A stretch of DNA of 17,811 nucleotides from Amoebophrya sp. AT5.2 (lineage: Eukaryota > Sar > Dinophyceae > Syndiniales > Amoebophryaceae). Numbering within the stretch: the first letter of the stretch is position 1; every line of letters starts with the position of its first letter. Under the pieces are notes generated by a model, which saw nothing but the letters and a program-made list of their open reading frames with translations, had not been told where the DNA came from and did no database searches. The stretch covers positions 1-17,811 of the forward strand of contig RXOD01004837.1 in NCBI GenBank assembly GCA_005223375.1, read 5' to 3'. Shown here one piece after another: positions 1 through 8,853 of the stretch. Both the position numbers and the translations under genes were made by a program.

Positions 1-65
1 CGGCAGAGCAAGCGGCGGCCGCGGCTACCCAGCAGACCACTACAGCTACAAAGACTTCTCGATGA
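1..65 (+). CDS. Possible C-terminal end of a plus-strand gene (partial)
   Basis: From base 3 the plus strand reads AEQAAAAATQQTTTATKTSR and stops with TGA at 63-65. The alanine/threonine/glutamine low-complexity composition resembles a disordered eukaryotic C-terminus. Its start lies outside the window. If real, it converges with the histidine phosphatase gene and they share a 205-base 3' intergenic gap. Two other plus frames are also open here, so this is only a suggestion. Confidence 0.25.
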   Translation, partial: AEQAAAAATQQTTTATKTSR

Positions 66-270
66 CCCGACTACTTTGTGGCTGATAAAGGTGCTATCGA
101 ATCGGTATCGAACGAGCTGTGCAATCATATACGATCCCTTCATAAAAGGCACTGTCGGAAGGATCGATCGATCCGGAAGATGATAGTAGTTTATGCGAAG
201 AGATGCAGCCGATCCCGATAAATTCTAGATCTAGATCTTTCTAGGTGATGACTGATGATGAGAAAACAAA

Positions 271-1732
271 TTAAGCAGGAATAAGTACCCCGCCCCCCTT
301 GACGTCGAACACTATGGTTTGCGCGTAGTCTGAATTTGTGTTGACCCACTCCTCGTCGCCGATCAGCGTCCCATTGTGGTAGTGCAGTTTGAATTGTTCG
401 TACATCGTGTGGCTGTGGGACACTATGAACACGGTTTTGCCCTTGAAGCGGTCGTCCGTGAAGAGGCGGTCCTGGATGAAGCCGCGCAGGGTCCTCTTCC
501 CGTGACCCCCCGTCGTCGTGTCCACCTCCGTGGCCGCGATTCCTTTCCCCAGGTCGGGCCACTGCAAGCTTTCGGAGTCCTGCTTCCCGTTGTCCGGCCA
601 GGCGGCGGCGTCGCTGTCGTTGTTGACCCAACTGTAGGCATTCGTGTTCTGGACGACAAACGCGGTCTGGGTGAAGGGGACATTCAGCAGGCCGCGCTTG
701 TCCCAGTCGGCGACGGGGGTGCCAAGGTTCTCCACGAACAGCCCGCGAGCCTCGCGCACGTCCGGCGCCAGGATGATGCTCGCTTTCGAAGCAAACGCGC
801 CCATGCTCTCATCTGTCCACTCTCGCAGCTCCTGTTTTCTTGCTTCGGGCCCTTTGCCCACTTCTTCAGCGAGCGCATTGTGGTAGCCTTTGATAAATTC
901 GGCTCCTGTCTCCACCGCACGGCGCATCGGCGACAGCACGAAAACGAAACTCGAGAGCTCCTCTGCGGAGACCGACTTGACGTGGAATTGTCCGGGTGTG
1001 TGCGCGAACTTTCTGCCGGCTTCGAACGCCATCCTGTACCCGTGGTAGCTGGGCTCCTTGAACTTCGAATCGAGACGCTTGTCCGCGCTAGACGTCAGCG
1101 GCGGGTCGGGCAGACCGGTACCCTTGAAGCCGGGCGTTTCAACTTAGAGGAATGGAAGATTCCACTTCGCTGCCTCCGAGATCAGAGATCGGCACCGGTA
1201 ACGACAGGGGAGCAAACACGAGACAAAATACAGAGCCAAAGCGTATCCGACGTGCGCACATGGCATAGACGAGACCACCTCCGAATCAATACCGCACAGC
1301 TACTGAAAGCCATTCTAACTGGCTACGAGCCCCCAGGAGCTCTCCTAGAAATCCAATTCCAACCAACAGCATATAGTCGGTCCAGAGAAATGGATCAAAA
1401 TTTCTCACTTCGATTAAGGCGTTTTCGTCCAGAACGGGTTCTTCACATTGGCCAGACTCTCCGCGTGCCGCATGATGTGCACTTTCCTCGGTCCCTCGTA
1501 ATCCGCCATATCTGGGTTGAAAATAAATTGGCCTACGTACTCTATTACTATTGCGCCCCACTACTATTGCTAAGTAGAAAGTACCTGGCTTCCGGCGAGA
1601 CGTGTGGTCCTCCTCATCCCCGCACGAAAAACTCTTGGACGCATTGTCGGGCACCCGCACCGCGAAGACCGCCACGGGAAGCTCTTGCACGTCGACAAAG
1701 GAGCTGACGAGGAGGCGGCAAAGCAACCTCAT
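271..1732 (-). CDS. Histidine phosphatase superfamily (phosphoglycerate mutase-like) protein, three exons
   Basis: Proposed exons are 1732-1585, 1511-1418 and 1132-271, giving about 367 residues; starting instead at ATG 1509 gives about 317. The superfamily signature is complete only after splicing. VHIMRHAESLAN carries the catalytic RH(G/A) motif in exon 2. GLPDPPLT follows in exon 3, then LSPMRRAVETG with the phosphate-binding arginine, REARG with the acid residue, and FIVSHSHTM with the second catalytic histidine. Members transfer or remove phosphate through a phosphohistidine; the substrate cannot be read from sequence. RHA replaces the commoner RHG. The 49-residue N-terminus from ATG 1732 (MRLLCRLLVSSFVDVQ...) joins in frame through a GT-AG intron, but it could be a leader or an untranslated exon. 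The gene ends with TAA at 271-273. Confidence 0.82.
1133..1417 (-). other. Predicted intron 2 of the histidine phosphatase gene, bounded by the direct repeat AAACGCC (285 nt)
   Basis: AAACGCC occurs at the end of exon 2 (1424-1418) and again at the start of exon 3 (1139-1133), in the same codon phase. Joining within the repeat gives ACG AAA ACG CCC GGC (TKTPG), linking the RHA motif to DPPLT. Without the join, exon 2 stops one codon later at TAA and exon 3 has a TAA just upstream. No GT donor and AG acceptor pair near the ends gives the same clean join, so the site looks non-canonical. Confidence 0.65.
1512..1584 (-). other. Predicted intron 1 of the histidine phosphatase gene (GT-AG, 73 nt)
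   Basis: The donor is CCAG|GTACTT and the acceptor CCCAG|AT. Splicing in phase 1 gives GAT ATG GCG and continues into the RHA motif exon. The intron contains several stops and an internal repeat of GCAATAGTA about 17 nt apart. If translation starts at 1509, this is a 5'UTR intron. Confidence 0.55.
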
Positions 1733-2820
1733 TTCGTTGGTTTCTCTACTCGAGTGAGAGAACGAGAAGTGTTGCTGTGACAGCTGCGCGGAAAAAAGTT
1801 GCAGCGTTGACTCACTTCCTTGGTATGTATCGACAACAAGCACCTACTTCCGCTCCGAGGAATATATAAAAACAGATTTTGTCTCTGAGGCGATGGAAGA
1901 TTCATTGATTGGTTCCTGTAGACAGCGACCTACACGGAAAATCGAACTCCAAAACCAGGTGCGGGGACTTAGTTGCGTAGAAGTTTTTGGGCTTTTTTAG
2001 TTCTTCGCTGGTTTACTTGGCTCGAAGCGCCGCCTGCTTTGCTTCTTGGCATAACACCTACTTGAGATAAATCATAATCACCACACCAGCAATATACTTA
2101 AGAAGTCGTCAGTGTCTGCCGATTGGCTCCTCGTACGTTACTGCGCTACGCCAACGTCCTGAACGAATTCTACGGAGCACCGAGCAGTACAGTTAGCTGA
2201 GACACACACAGGCAAGACCGAACCGCCACAGGAAGGCCACAAACCGACGAGAACAGAGGCAGTTCTTGTTGAACCCCCCCAACACGGAGGCGAACCCCGA
2301 TCCTCCGACAGCACGAGAACCGAAATATACGAACACGATGACGAACCCCGATCCCCACGCGGAAGGACAAAAACCACGGAAAAGCACACGGGCCGAAATG
2401 TAGAAAATCACGACGAGGACCGAAATACGGCAAAGCACGCCCCCGAACGAAATCTTTTTTTATTCATTTCAGAGGTCCCGTTTCCAAAATCGTTTCGCTT
2501 TCGGGTCCAGCGAGCTACCTTCGCCCACCTCATATGACTTTGATTGCCTGCGGGTGTATTTCAGTTTACGAGCTGCAACATAGAACGTAGCTGAATCCTG
2601 GTCGCCGCGTGGTTCGCTTGCCCTCGCGCTCATGTGGCGGACTAGAGAAAAAACCCCTCTGCAGTTCGATTGAGGTACAGCACGCCGCCAATGGCTCTCC
2701 CTTTTCGGCCTTGCCGCTTCTAAGTACCCCGAAGCCGTGCCACTCGCCGACGGAGATCTTCTCTCCACCGCCGCGAGAAGCACCCAGCGGCGGACGCAGC
2801 GCGACCACAATCGTGAGAGC
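1733..2820. other. Non-genic region with repeats A1 and B1
   Basis: No convincing gene is seen. The minus-strand ORFs here have no supported start or conserved motif. The region holds repeat A1 (2161-2274) and repeat B1 (2599-2832). It also has an AT-rich run near 1858-1873 (TATATAAAAA on plus) about 130 bases upstream of the phosphatase ATG, and several CCGAAATA-type words near 2320 and 2420. The AT-rich run could be a promoter element, but nothing else supports that. Confidence 0.5.
2161..2274 (+). repeat. Dispersed repeat A, copy 1
   Basis: This shares about 100 of 113 aligned bases, judged by eye, with 5462-5581 in the same orientation, plus one 6-base gap in the aligned middle. The most conserved block is AGTTAGCTGAGACACACACA-like. 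There is no coding signal common to both copies. Confidence 0.85.
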
Positions 2821-2832
2821 TCAGCCACCATC
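2599..2832 (+). repeat. Dispersed repeat B, copy 1, overlapping the end of the BspA-type gene
   Basis: This aligns over about 235 bases with 4811-5048 in the same orientation. Shared blocks include GAGGTACAGCACGC, CCACTCGCCGACGGAGATC and CGGCGGACGCAGC. Minus-strand translations of both copies share ISVGEW and AACCTS. Most differences change the amino acid, which argues against a selected protein. The repeat ends inside the last codons of the BspA-type gene. Confidence 0.85.
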
Positions 2833-4467
2833 TTCATCACCACCATCGTCATCACAATGAGGCACGTTTTCGCTTTTCGGGGTTTCAGTCTCTACAGCAG
2901 AATCCGTACCCTGGCACTCAAACATGCGCGCGCGCCTTGGTCCGGCGATGTTCCAGGGCGAGAGGCCGGGGCTAAAGCATGCGCAGCCTGCGAACATGTC
3001 GTCCACCTGCGCTTCCTTCGACACCTTCCACGCGCGGAGGTCCTGCGCAAATTCGGCGCAGTTTGCGAACATCCCGACGAAATCGGTCGCACTAGAAACG
3101 TCCCAAGAGCCCACGGGCTGGTTAAATTTTACGCAGTCTAGAAACATCATGCCAAAGTTCTCCACTTTGCCGACACTCCACGATGCTAGGGGCTGGTTAA
3201 ATGCGCCGCACTCAGCGAACATCTCCTTCATTGTCTCAGCCTTCGCGACGTCCCACGGGTCCAGGTTGCGGTTGAACAAATGGCAGCCGATGAACATGCC
3301 GCAAAAGTTGACCCCGTTCCCGACGTTCCACGACGCGAGGTCTTGGTTGAACACCCTGCACCCGTAGAACATGTGAGAAAAGTTCTCGACCTTGGAAACG
3401 TCCCACGCAACAATGTCGCAATTGAAATTTGCGCCACCGACGAACATCTGGCTCAAGTCGGTCGCGCCACTGACATCCCACCCACTGATGTCCGTGGTGC
3501 TGAAGAACTCGTGTAGGGAAATGGGCTCGCCATCGTCTCCGGGCCACACACTCTGCAGCAAGTCCCGATACCGCTCACCGAGGCCTTCCTCTATTGCTTC
3601 TGTGCCGCAGTACAGAAGTAGCACACTTAAATCGGAGAGCAGCGAAAGGTCCCAAATTCGCACTGGGCCGTATTTCTCTTCGGCGTCCCTCTGCTCGCGC
3701 TGTAGCGCGCTGTACTGCGCTGCGGCCTCCCCTGCGAATCCAGGTCCCGCATCCATCCAACGACGGGCCGCTTCCTCGAACAGCCACAGCGCCAACGCTT
3801 TCTGCACGTCCTTCTTGCTCGCAAACGGCTCGAAAGTGCGCACGAAGTACTTCACCTCGAACGCCACGCCTGCGTTAGCCATTTCCGTGCCTGATTGCAC
3901 TTCTCTCGCCCCGTGCGCATGCAGCGCGTCGAATAGCAGGGCTTTACCTTCGTCGTCGTCCAGCAGGACGTCCATGTCGGAAAGGTAGTCCGCACTGGAA
4001 ACGCTTTCCACGCTGTCGCGGCTTCTCGGCTCGGGGTGGTTTGCTGCTTCCTGACGCGAGTTAGCCTCCTGTGCGGCAACTGGGTTTGGCTGTGAAAGGG
4101 TCGAACAAGAGGAGGGCGGACGCCTGACCTCCGGCACCGACAGTATAATGTTTTCCCAGTGTAACCTGTTCGGACGTCGAGGACGCTCGCCATCTTCGGC
4201 TTTCCAACTTGCAAGGACAGCACTTGCGACCGCCTCTCGCATTTTCCGTACGGTGGTGGATTTTGCGTCCCATTCTCGTGAGCTGAAGTCGCCGCCGCCA
4301 GGAGCTCCCAGCAAGTCCCCATACACCGCGTTGCGCAGCGTCAGCCGGAAAGTTTTCTCCTGCTCTCTAGCGGGCTCGGCGTCAGCAACGGCAGCGGGAG
4401 GTGGGCGGTCGTCTCCACTATGCGGCTGCTCGACAATCCCCTCCGGCCGCCGGTCCGTCCATGTCAT
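2821..4467 (-). CDS. BspA-type (DUF285) leucine-rich-like repeat protein, intronless, 548 aa
   Basis: The ATG at 4467 (MTWTDRRPEG) is the first ATG after an in-frame TAA near 4521; stop is TGA at 2821-2823. Residues from about 325 to 517 form seven full 25-residue repeats and one partial. Each follows the pattern xLxxWDVSxVxxFxxMFxxCxxFNQ, for example DIVAWDVSKVENFSHMFYGC and NLDPWDVAKAETMKEMFAEC. This is the BspA/DUF285 repeat, known from bacterial surface proteins and expanded in several protists, where it usually mediates adhesion or protein contact. The first 300 residues are not recognised. They are charged, with a proline/glutamate-rich stretch and an acidic DDDEGK patch. The C-terminus is aspartate/glycine-rich. 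No signal peptide or membrane segment is visible, so surface location is not supported here. It is the longest gene in the window without an intron and sits between direct copies of repeat B. Confidence 0.85.
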   Translation of the reverse strand: MTWTDRRPEGIVEQPHSGDDRPPPAAVADAEPAREQEKTFRLTLRNAVYGDLLGAPGGGDFSSREWDAKSTTVRKMREAVASAVLASWKAEDGERPRRPNRLHWENIILSVPEVRRPPSSCSTLSQPNPVAAQEANSRQEAANHPEPRSRDSVESVSSADYLSDMDVLLDDDEGKALLFDALHAHGAREVQSGTEMANAGVAFEVKYFVRTFEPFASKKDVQKALALWLFEEAARRWMDAGPGFAGEAAAQYSALQREQRDAEEKYGPVRIWDLSLLSDLSVLLLYCGTEAIEEGLGERYRDLLQSVWPGDDGEPISLHEFFSTTDISGWDVSGATDLSQMFVGGANFNCDIVAWDVSKVENFSHMFYGCRVFNQDLASWNVGNGVNFCGMFIGCHLFNRNLDPWDVAKAETMKEMFAECGAFNQPLASWSVGKVENFGMMFLDCVKFNQPVGSWDVSSATDFVGMFANCAEFAQDLRAWKVSKEAQVDDMFAGCACFSPGLSPWNIAGPRRARMFECQGTDSAVETETPKSENVPHCDDDGGDEDGG

Positions 4468-4810
4468 TTTTGTCAAAATGCAATGTACTATGAGTATGGC
4501 GCTGCTGTCTGGTGCGCCTTAGAGCGGTTCAAGAGCAGTTCTGTTTAAATCCGGGCACACTTCGAATACTTATGCTACTTATACTACATCCTGCAGCTTC
4601 GCGATTTTGCCTGCGTTGGGACATGATTTCGTTCTTTCAATCAGGCACTCGAGGCAACGCCTTAGCCACTTCTTCGCCCAGAACCAACTGCCTGCAAATT
4701 TGGATTGCGACTTGCTCAGTATCTCGGGGTTACATCGGTGGATATTTTTTCCCAGGCTTTGAACTCTTTTGAATCTGCTGTAATAGGCGGCCGATATTTG
4801 AATTAACTTG

Positions 4811-5048
4811 TGTTCGTAGTGCCCTCGGACGCTTGTCCTCGCGATCCTGTGGCGGAGTAGAAAATAGTCCCTCTATGCAGTTCGACTGAGGTACAGCACG
4901 CGGCCACTAGCTGTCTCTTTTCCACCTTGCCGCCACGAAGTACGCGGGAGCCCCGCCACTCGCCGACGGAGATCCTCCTCGCGCCATTAGTGGCATGCAT
5001 CGGCGGACGCAGCAAGACCACAATCATAGGAACTCAGCCACTATTTTT
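4811..5048 (+). repeat. Dispersed repeat B, copy 2
   Basis: This is the partner of 2599-2832 in direct orientation, about 75% identical by eye, with the strongest matches at CCACTCGCCGACGGAGATC and CGGCGGACGCAGC. It lies upstream of the BspA-type gene, so the gene is bracketed by direct copies about 2.2 kb apart. Confidence 0.85.
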
Positions 5049-5461
5049 TTAGTTGTAAGTGCGTTGACGATTGTGGTGCTTTGCTTTGGTGGTAACCGCC
5101 GCTTGGTTCTAAAATTATGCTGGTTCTCACAGTGTAATACACTCGCCCCCGTCGTTAGTTGAGCTCTGATTCCATTTTGCCATGTTCAGTGATCCTGCTC
5201 TTCGTCCCGAGAAACGCGCAAGCGAGAGCTGCGCGACGCACGGGGACCATCGAATGCCATGTGCGTGAGCACTACATTACTCGATTCCGGTTTTTTGCGT
5301 TTCAGTGCTTTGAACGCGCCGTCGAGAGAGGATTCGCCTTCCCAAGGAAGACATGCTCACCGACTGAACCGGATAAACAGCTGCACAGCCACAGCCGCTC
5401 GGGACAGTGACAGCCACCGGCGCCGCTGGATCGTAAGGCCAAAAAACCGCCCGGATCATCG

Positions 5462-5581
5462 TGAACAAATTCTACGGATCACCGAGCGGTATAGTTAGCT
5501 GAGACACACACATGCAAGACCGAACCGTCATAGGAACGCCACAGGCCCAGACCGACAAGCACAGAGACAGTTCTTGTTGAC
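5462..5581 (+). repeat. Dispersed repeat A, copy 2
   Basis: This is the partner of 2161-2274 in the same orientation. Copy order across the region is A1, B1, gene, B2, A2. That order is neither an inverted-repeat nor a simple long-terminal-repeat arrangement. Confidence 0.85.
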
Positions 5582-6375
5582 CATCGAATCTGACAGAAGA
5601 ATGGCTGTGTGAAGGCGAAGGGCTTCCAGAAAAAGCAAGCTTTGTAGCACGACAGAAGCACGGAGCATCAATACTCCGAGTAGGAGAATTCAGACTCCTG
5701 GTGGTTGCAGCTCCCGTTGCAGTTGGTTCTTTCATTCCTTGTTTTCATCCTGCATCCTGGTATACATAAATCATTCTGATATATGGCTCAGCTCAGCTTC
5801 CGAGTTATTCTGTGGATTCCTCCTGGCGGCATTCCTCCTGCGGGAGTGGGGACTGATGACGGTCTGTAGTTTTGCCGCTGCATCCACCATGAATGTACGT
5901 AACACTCAAATTCTTCGCTGCAAGTGTATGCGTAGTTCGGAGCTAGTTCCTCGCTGCGCCTAGTTGTAGATGATGATCGGATGAAGGCAGAAAGTCTGTC
6001 ACAGCTGCTCTCTTGGTGATCCATTGCATTTCCAGATAGCACGTCACTGGGTTTGTCTATCTGTCGCCAGTTCGGTCGGTTTGGTTTTGCTGAAAAAAAT
6101 GCGTTCTTTACTTGCCTCTTTTGCGCCTGCGGGATGAAGTCCTTGGATGACAAACATGCTCTCCTATGCTGGCACCACGACCAGTCCCTCTGAAATAACA
6201 GGGAGAGTGTCTCGGAAGGAAGAGAAGTTCAAGTGCTTCACTGCGTGCTGCAGCGCTCCTCTGATGAGCGTGCGTGTGAAATCGAACATCGCGGAATGAA
6301 AAGGATGAAACTGATACCTCACTTCTATTCTGCTTCAGAACTGGGTAGTTGCAACTTTAATACAATTCTATTTCC

Positions 6376-8853
6376 CTATTTACTCCCCCTGAGCGTTCGG
6401 ACCCTCCGCTCCAGACGCACAGCCTGCATGAAGCGCGGCTCGGCCTGAGACGGTTTCTTATTCTTATAGTCGTCCACGCGAACGCTCAGGTACTCCGCCT
6501 CCTGCATCAGATTTCCGAGCCGCGCGTCTTCCCTCGCTGCGGTTTCGCTTTCGTAGTCTCCCTTGGCAACAGCGTCCTGCAGACAGGAAGTGTTCTTGTC
6601 GACCATTTTATCCACGTCAACGGCCTGCCACACGGGCAGTTCTCTCGCCTCGTCCTTGTCGCGTTTCACGATGCTGCGCCACCGGAGAATTTCGCCACCG
6701 AAGCCCTCGCTGTTCGTGGCGCAGTGGCACAGAGCGACGCGGGGGACCGAGTTCCAGCGGCCAGCGCGCTGATGTTTGTTTTGCCGTTTGCGTTTTTTGA
6801 TTTGATTGCTTCCGGGCGAAAAAAAAATTTCGGTTTCATCTCTCTCAATCTCATCAAGAACAATCTAGGCCATTATAATTACGATCGGAACCTCATATCC
6901 CCGGAGCGCAGTGTTTCGCGGCACGTAGATCTCGTCTGGCGCCAGCAGTCTGTCCATGAAGCGCCCGCAGTCTTCCGGGCTTCGGCTGATCAGGTCCATG
7001 GGCGCGAACACCTCTTGGTCTAACGCCACGCGCAGCTCCCGCATCCCCTGTGCTGCGCTTCTGTTCAGTTCCTTCACGACCTCCTTCCGGACCGCCGTGG
7101 CCGTGTTGGGCTCCACCAGCAATGACGGAAACAGGTAGCGCACTATGATCCGGTGCGTCTGCGTCTTCCGGATGTGCTGCATGGGCGTCACGGCCGCGCC
7201 CACGTACATCTTGAACCCCTTGTGGCCGCAAGGTTCGGGAAAGCACTTCCGAACCGTCTTCCAGATCAGGGTCGGCACGACGCCCGGCGCCATCGTCCGC
7301 TTCTTCTCCTTCGCCGAAAACTTGAAGGCCTGCTCGCCGTCTACGAGATTTTCCTCTACGAGGTCTACTTCGTCGCTCCTTCCCTGTTCCTCGGCCTTTG
7401 TTCCAGATGCATGCAGAGCCTCCAACCTGTACTCGTCCCTGGACGACACCCGGCAGGCGAGGAAGAACTGCTTGTAGAACGTGTTACGCGCCGCGGCAAG
7501 CTCCAGGTCGCGCCTGGTCACGTTGCCATCAGCTTCCGACCGTAGCACAAACGAGCACTCGAAAAATAGCTTGAAGAGCGGCGAAGGGTTCTCAAACAAA
7601 AGCGGAGCCCGGTTCAGCAGGTACAACTTCGCGATTGCGTAGTACAGCTGCTTCACGTCCTTCGGGTCGACGATGCAGGCACCGGTTCCGCGCGCACCCT
7701 GTACCAAGAAGCAGCCGTTCTTCAGCCAGCTGCCGTGCGAAATGTGCTTCGCCTCGATCGCCGTCCCATCGTTGTCTGGCTGTTTCATGGGAACAGGCAG
7801 CTCTCCTTGTAGGCGAATCCCAGGATGCCGGGGCTTGCGGATCACCTCCTTCATCCAGCTTTTCTTCGCGGTGACTGCCACGTAGTCGAAGTACACCTTG
7901 CGCATCCACTCCCGCAGCTTCGGGTCGAGCTCCGCGGGTGTCGATGTAGGTAGTACCAGAGCGGCCGTCGAGACAGCATCCCCGCCCCGTGGGGAAGGTT
8001 CCGCTGCGTCTTCCACCCACAGGTTCTCCTCCGCCCGCAGGGTTGTCTCGAATTCCGCCTTCGCCTCCGCCGTCTCGCGCGCAGAACGACTCTTGTGCAC
8101 GGCGGGGCACGGTGGAGCCTCTGGAGTCTCCGCAGGGGACGAGGCCAAGCTGCTCGACGGTTGGTTGCGGTCATTCATCGGCCGCTGCCCAACGATCTTA
8201 CTTGATGCTGCCTCGTCCGTGCGCCGCCGGCGCGGAGGCAGTTCCTGCGTGTAGTCACCATCAGAAGCGGCGTCGCCCGCATCCGCACCCGTGGAGGGCG
8301 GCGCCGGGTCTGTCCTCTCGTGTGTCGAGTGCGGATGATGTTGAGTGTCCTCCTGTGTCGACAATTTGCCAGCAGAACTTGAACTCGATGGCACTTCATC
8401 TACTGCCGGAGGTGGTGGAGCTGGACGATATGTCGGGACCAGGTGGTAAGTAACGAAAGTCAGAAGCGCCGGGCTGTTTCAGAGATGCCCCATTCGACGG
8501 GGGTAGGGGGGGCGCCGGGAAATGAAAGAACGCTGGGAGCCAGAGGGAAGTTGTGGAAGCGGACTGCTAAGTCGTGGTGATAGATAGTCCTGAAAGCAGG
8601 CCAACAGACAGCACCTAGGGTGGTGGTTCTGGTTCTCGGTTGTCGGCTATAGGGTGCAGGAGTGCGAAACCTACCGACCTGGAAAAGCCGCCATTCCTCC
8701 AACTGCTGACCTCGTCCCAAGACAAGAACCCCGGAGAGCCCCCCCAAAGAAATCGCTTACCACTCGCCTACTTACCACATGGTCCCGCCCTAGACGAGCA
8801 GCTTCTTCGCTACGCAGCGGCGCAGCCAGACCTTCAGAACTTCGCAACAGCAT
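6376..8853 (-). CDS. Unknown protein, three exons, about 664 aa
   Basis: Proposed exons are 8853-8790, 8420-6883 and 6768-6376. The first exon encodes MLLRSSEGLAAPLRSEEAAR and follows an in-frame TAA with no intervening ATG. Without it, the main frame has no ATG until residue 73 of its open part. The N-terminal 150 residues are serine/proline/alanine-rich and probably disordered. A denser region follows, containing WMRKVYFDYVAVTAKKSWMK, GSWLKNGCFLVQGARGTGAC and LYYAIAKLYLLNRAPLLFE. The last exon gives RAGRWNSVPRVALCHCATNS and a charged helical tail ending RRVRTLRGSK. I recognise no family. The exon 2 frame meets TAG at 6865-6867, which a 114-nt GT-AG intron removes. The exon 1-2 join rests on a TIR/TSD intron that restores frame. 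Confidence 0.7.
6769..6882 (-). other. Predicted intron 2 of the unknown 664-aa gene (GT-AG, 114 nt)
   Basis: The donor ATC|GTAATT and acceptor CATCAG|CGC are both phase 0. An alternative donor, GAG|GTTCCG at 6891, is also phase 0. The intron contains the only stop codon, TAG, between two long open stretches in the same frame. Its interior is AT-rich with a run of Ts and As, unlike the flanking exons. Confidence 0.55.
8421..8789 (-). mobile_element. Introner-like intron with terminal inverted repeats and target-site duplication (369 nt)
   Basis: The ends are inverted copies sharing CGGGACCANGTGGTAAGTA (minus strand 8787-8769; plus strand 8433-8451), with further matching bases outside. Outside them lie the direct repeats TCGTCTAG (8797-8790) and TCGTCCAG (8428-8421), both in the same codon phase. 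Splicing inside the duplication gives GCT CGT C(T/C)A GCT CCA and an uninterrupted frame. Using the consensus-looking donor GTG|GTAAGT with the CCAG acceptor instead creates an early stop. Inside, a second inverted pair at 8506-8519 and 8729-8745 (seven Gs, then C..CCGGG) would extend a hairpin. The pattern matches introners described from Amoebophrya and other protists; the family identity is inferred. Confidence 0.75.

Larger units (their letters stand above)
4468..6375. other. Long non-genic region with repeats B2 and A2
   Basis: In 1.9 kb I see no gene I can support. The open frames lack an ATG in place or any recognisable motif. Repeat B2 lies at 4811-5048 and repeat A2 at 5462-5581. The remainder, including 5582-6375, is unique sequence with no clear structure. 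Confidence 0.5.

Noticed and set aside
376..1707. A 443-codon open frame on the plus strand
   Set aside because: It is antisense to the histidine phosphatase exons and runs through both introns. It has no motif, while the minus strand shows all catalytic motifs of a known family.
2000..2040. A possible dinoflagellate spliced-leader relic (TTGGCTCGAAG)
   Set aside because: Only part of the leader end matches, with a mismatch, and it is on the strand opposite to the genes.
2138..2855. Minus-strand open frames over repeats A1 and B1 as genes
   Set aside because: The second copies do not preserve the same frames along their length, and differences are mostly amino-acid changing.
5788..6153. A 121-codon minus-strand open frame
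   Set aside because: It has no ATG near its start and no motif, and no exon joins that I can find.
6865..8394. The 509-codon frame taken alone as a complete gene
   Set aside because: It would have to start at GTG in a eukaryote. The upstream ATG exon joined through the TIR/TSD intron explains it better.
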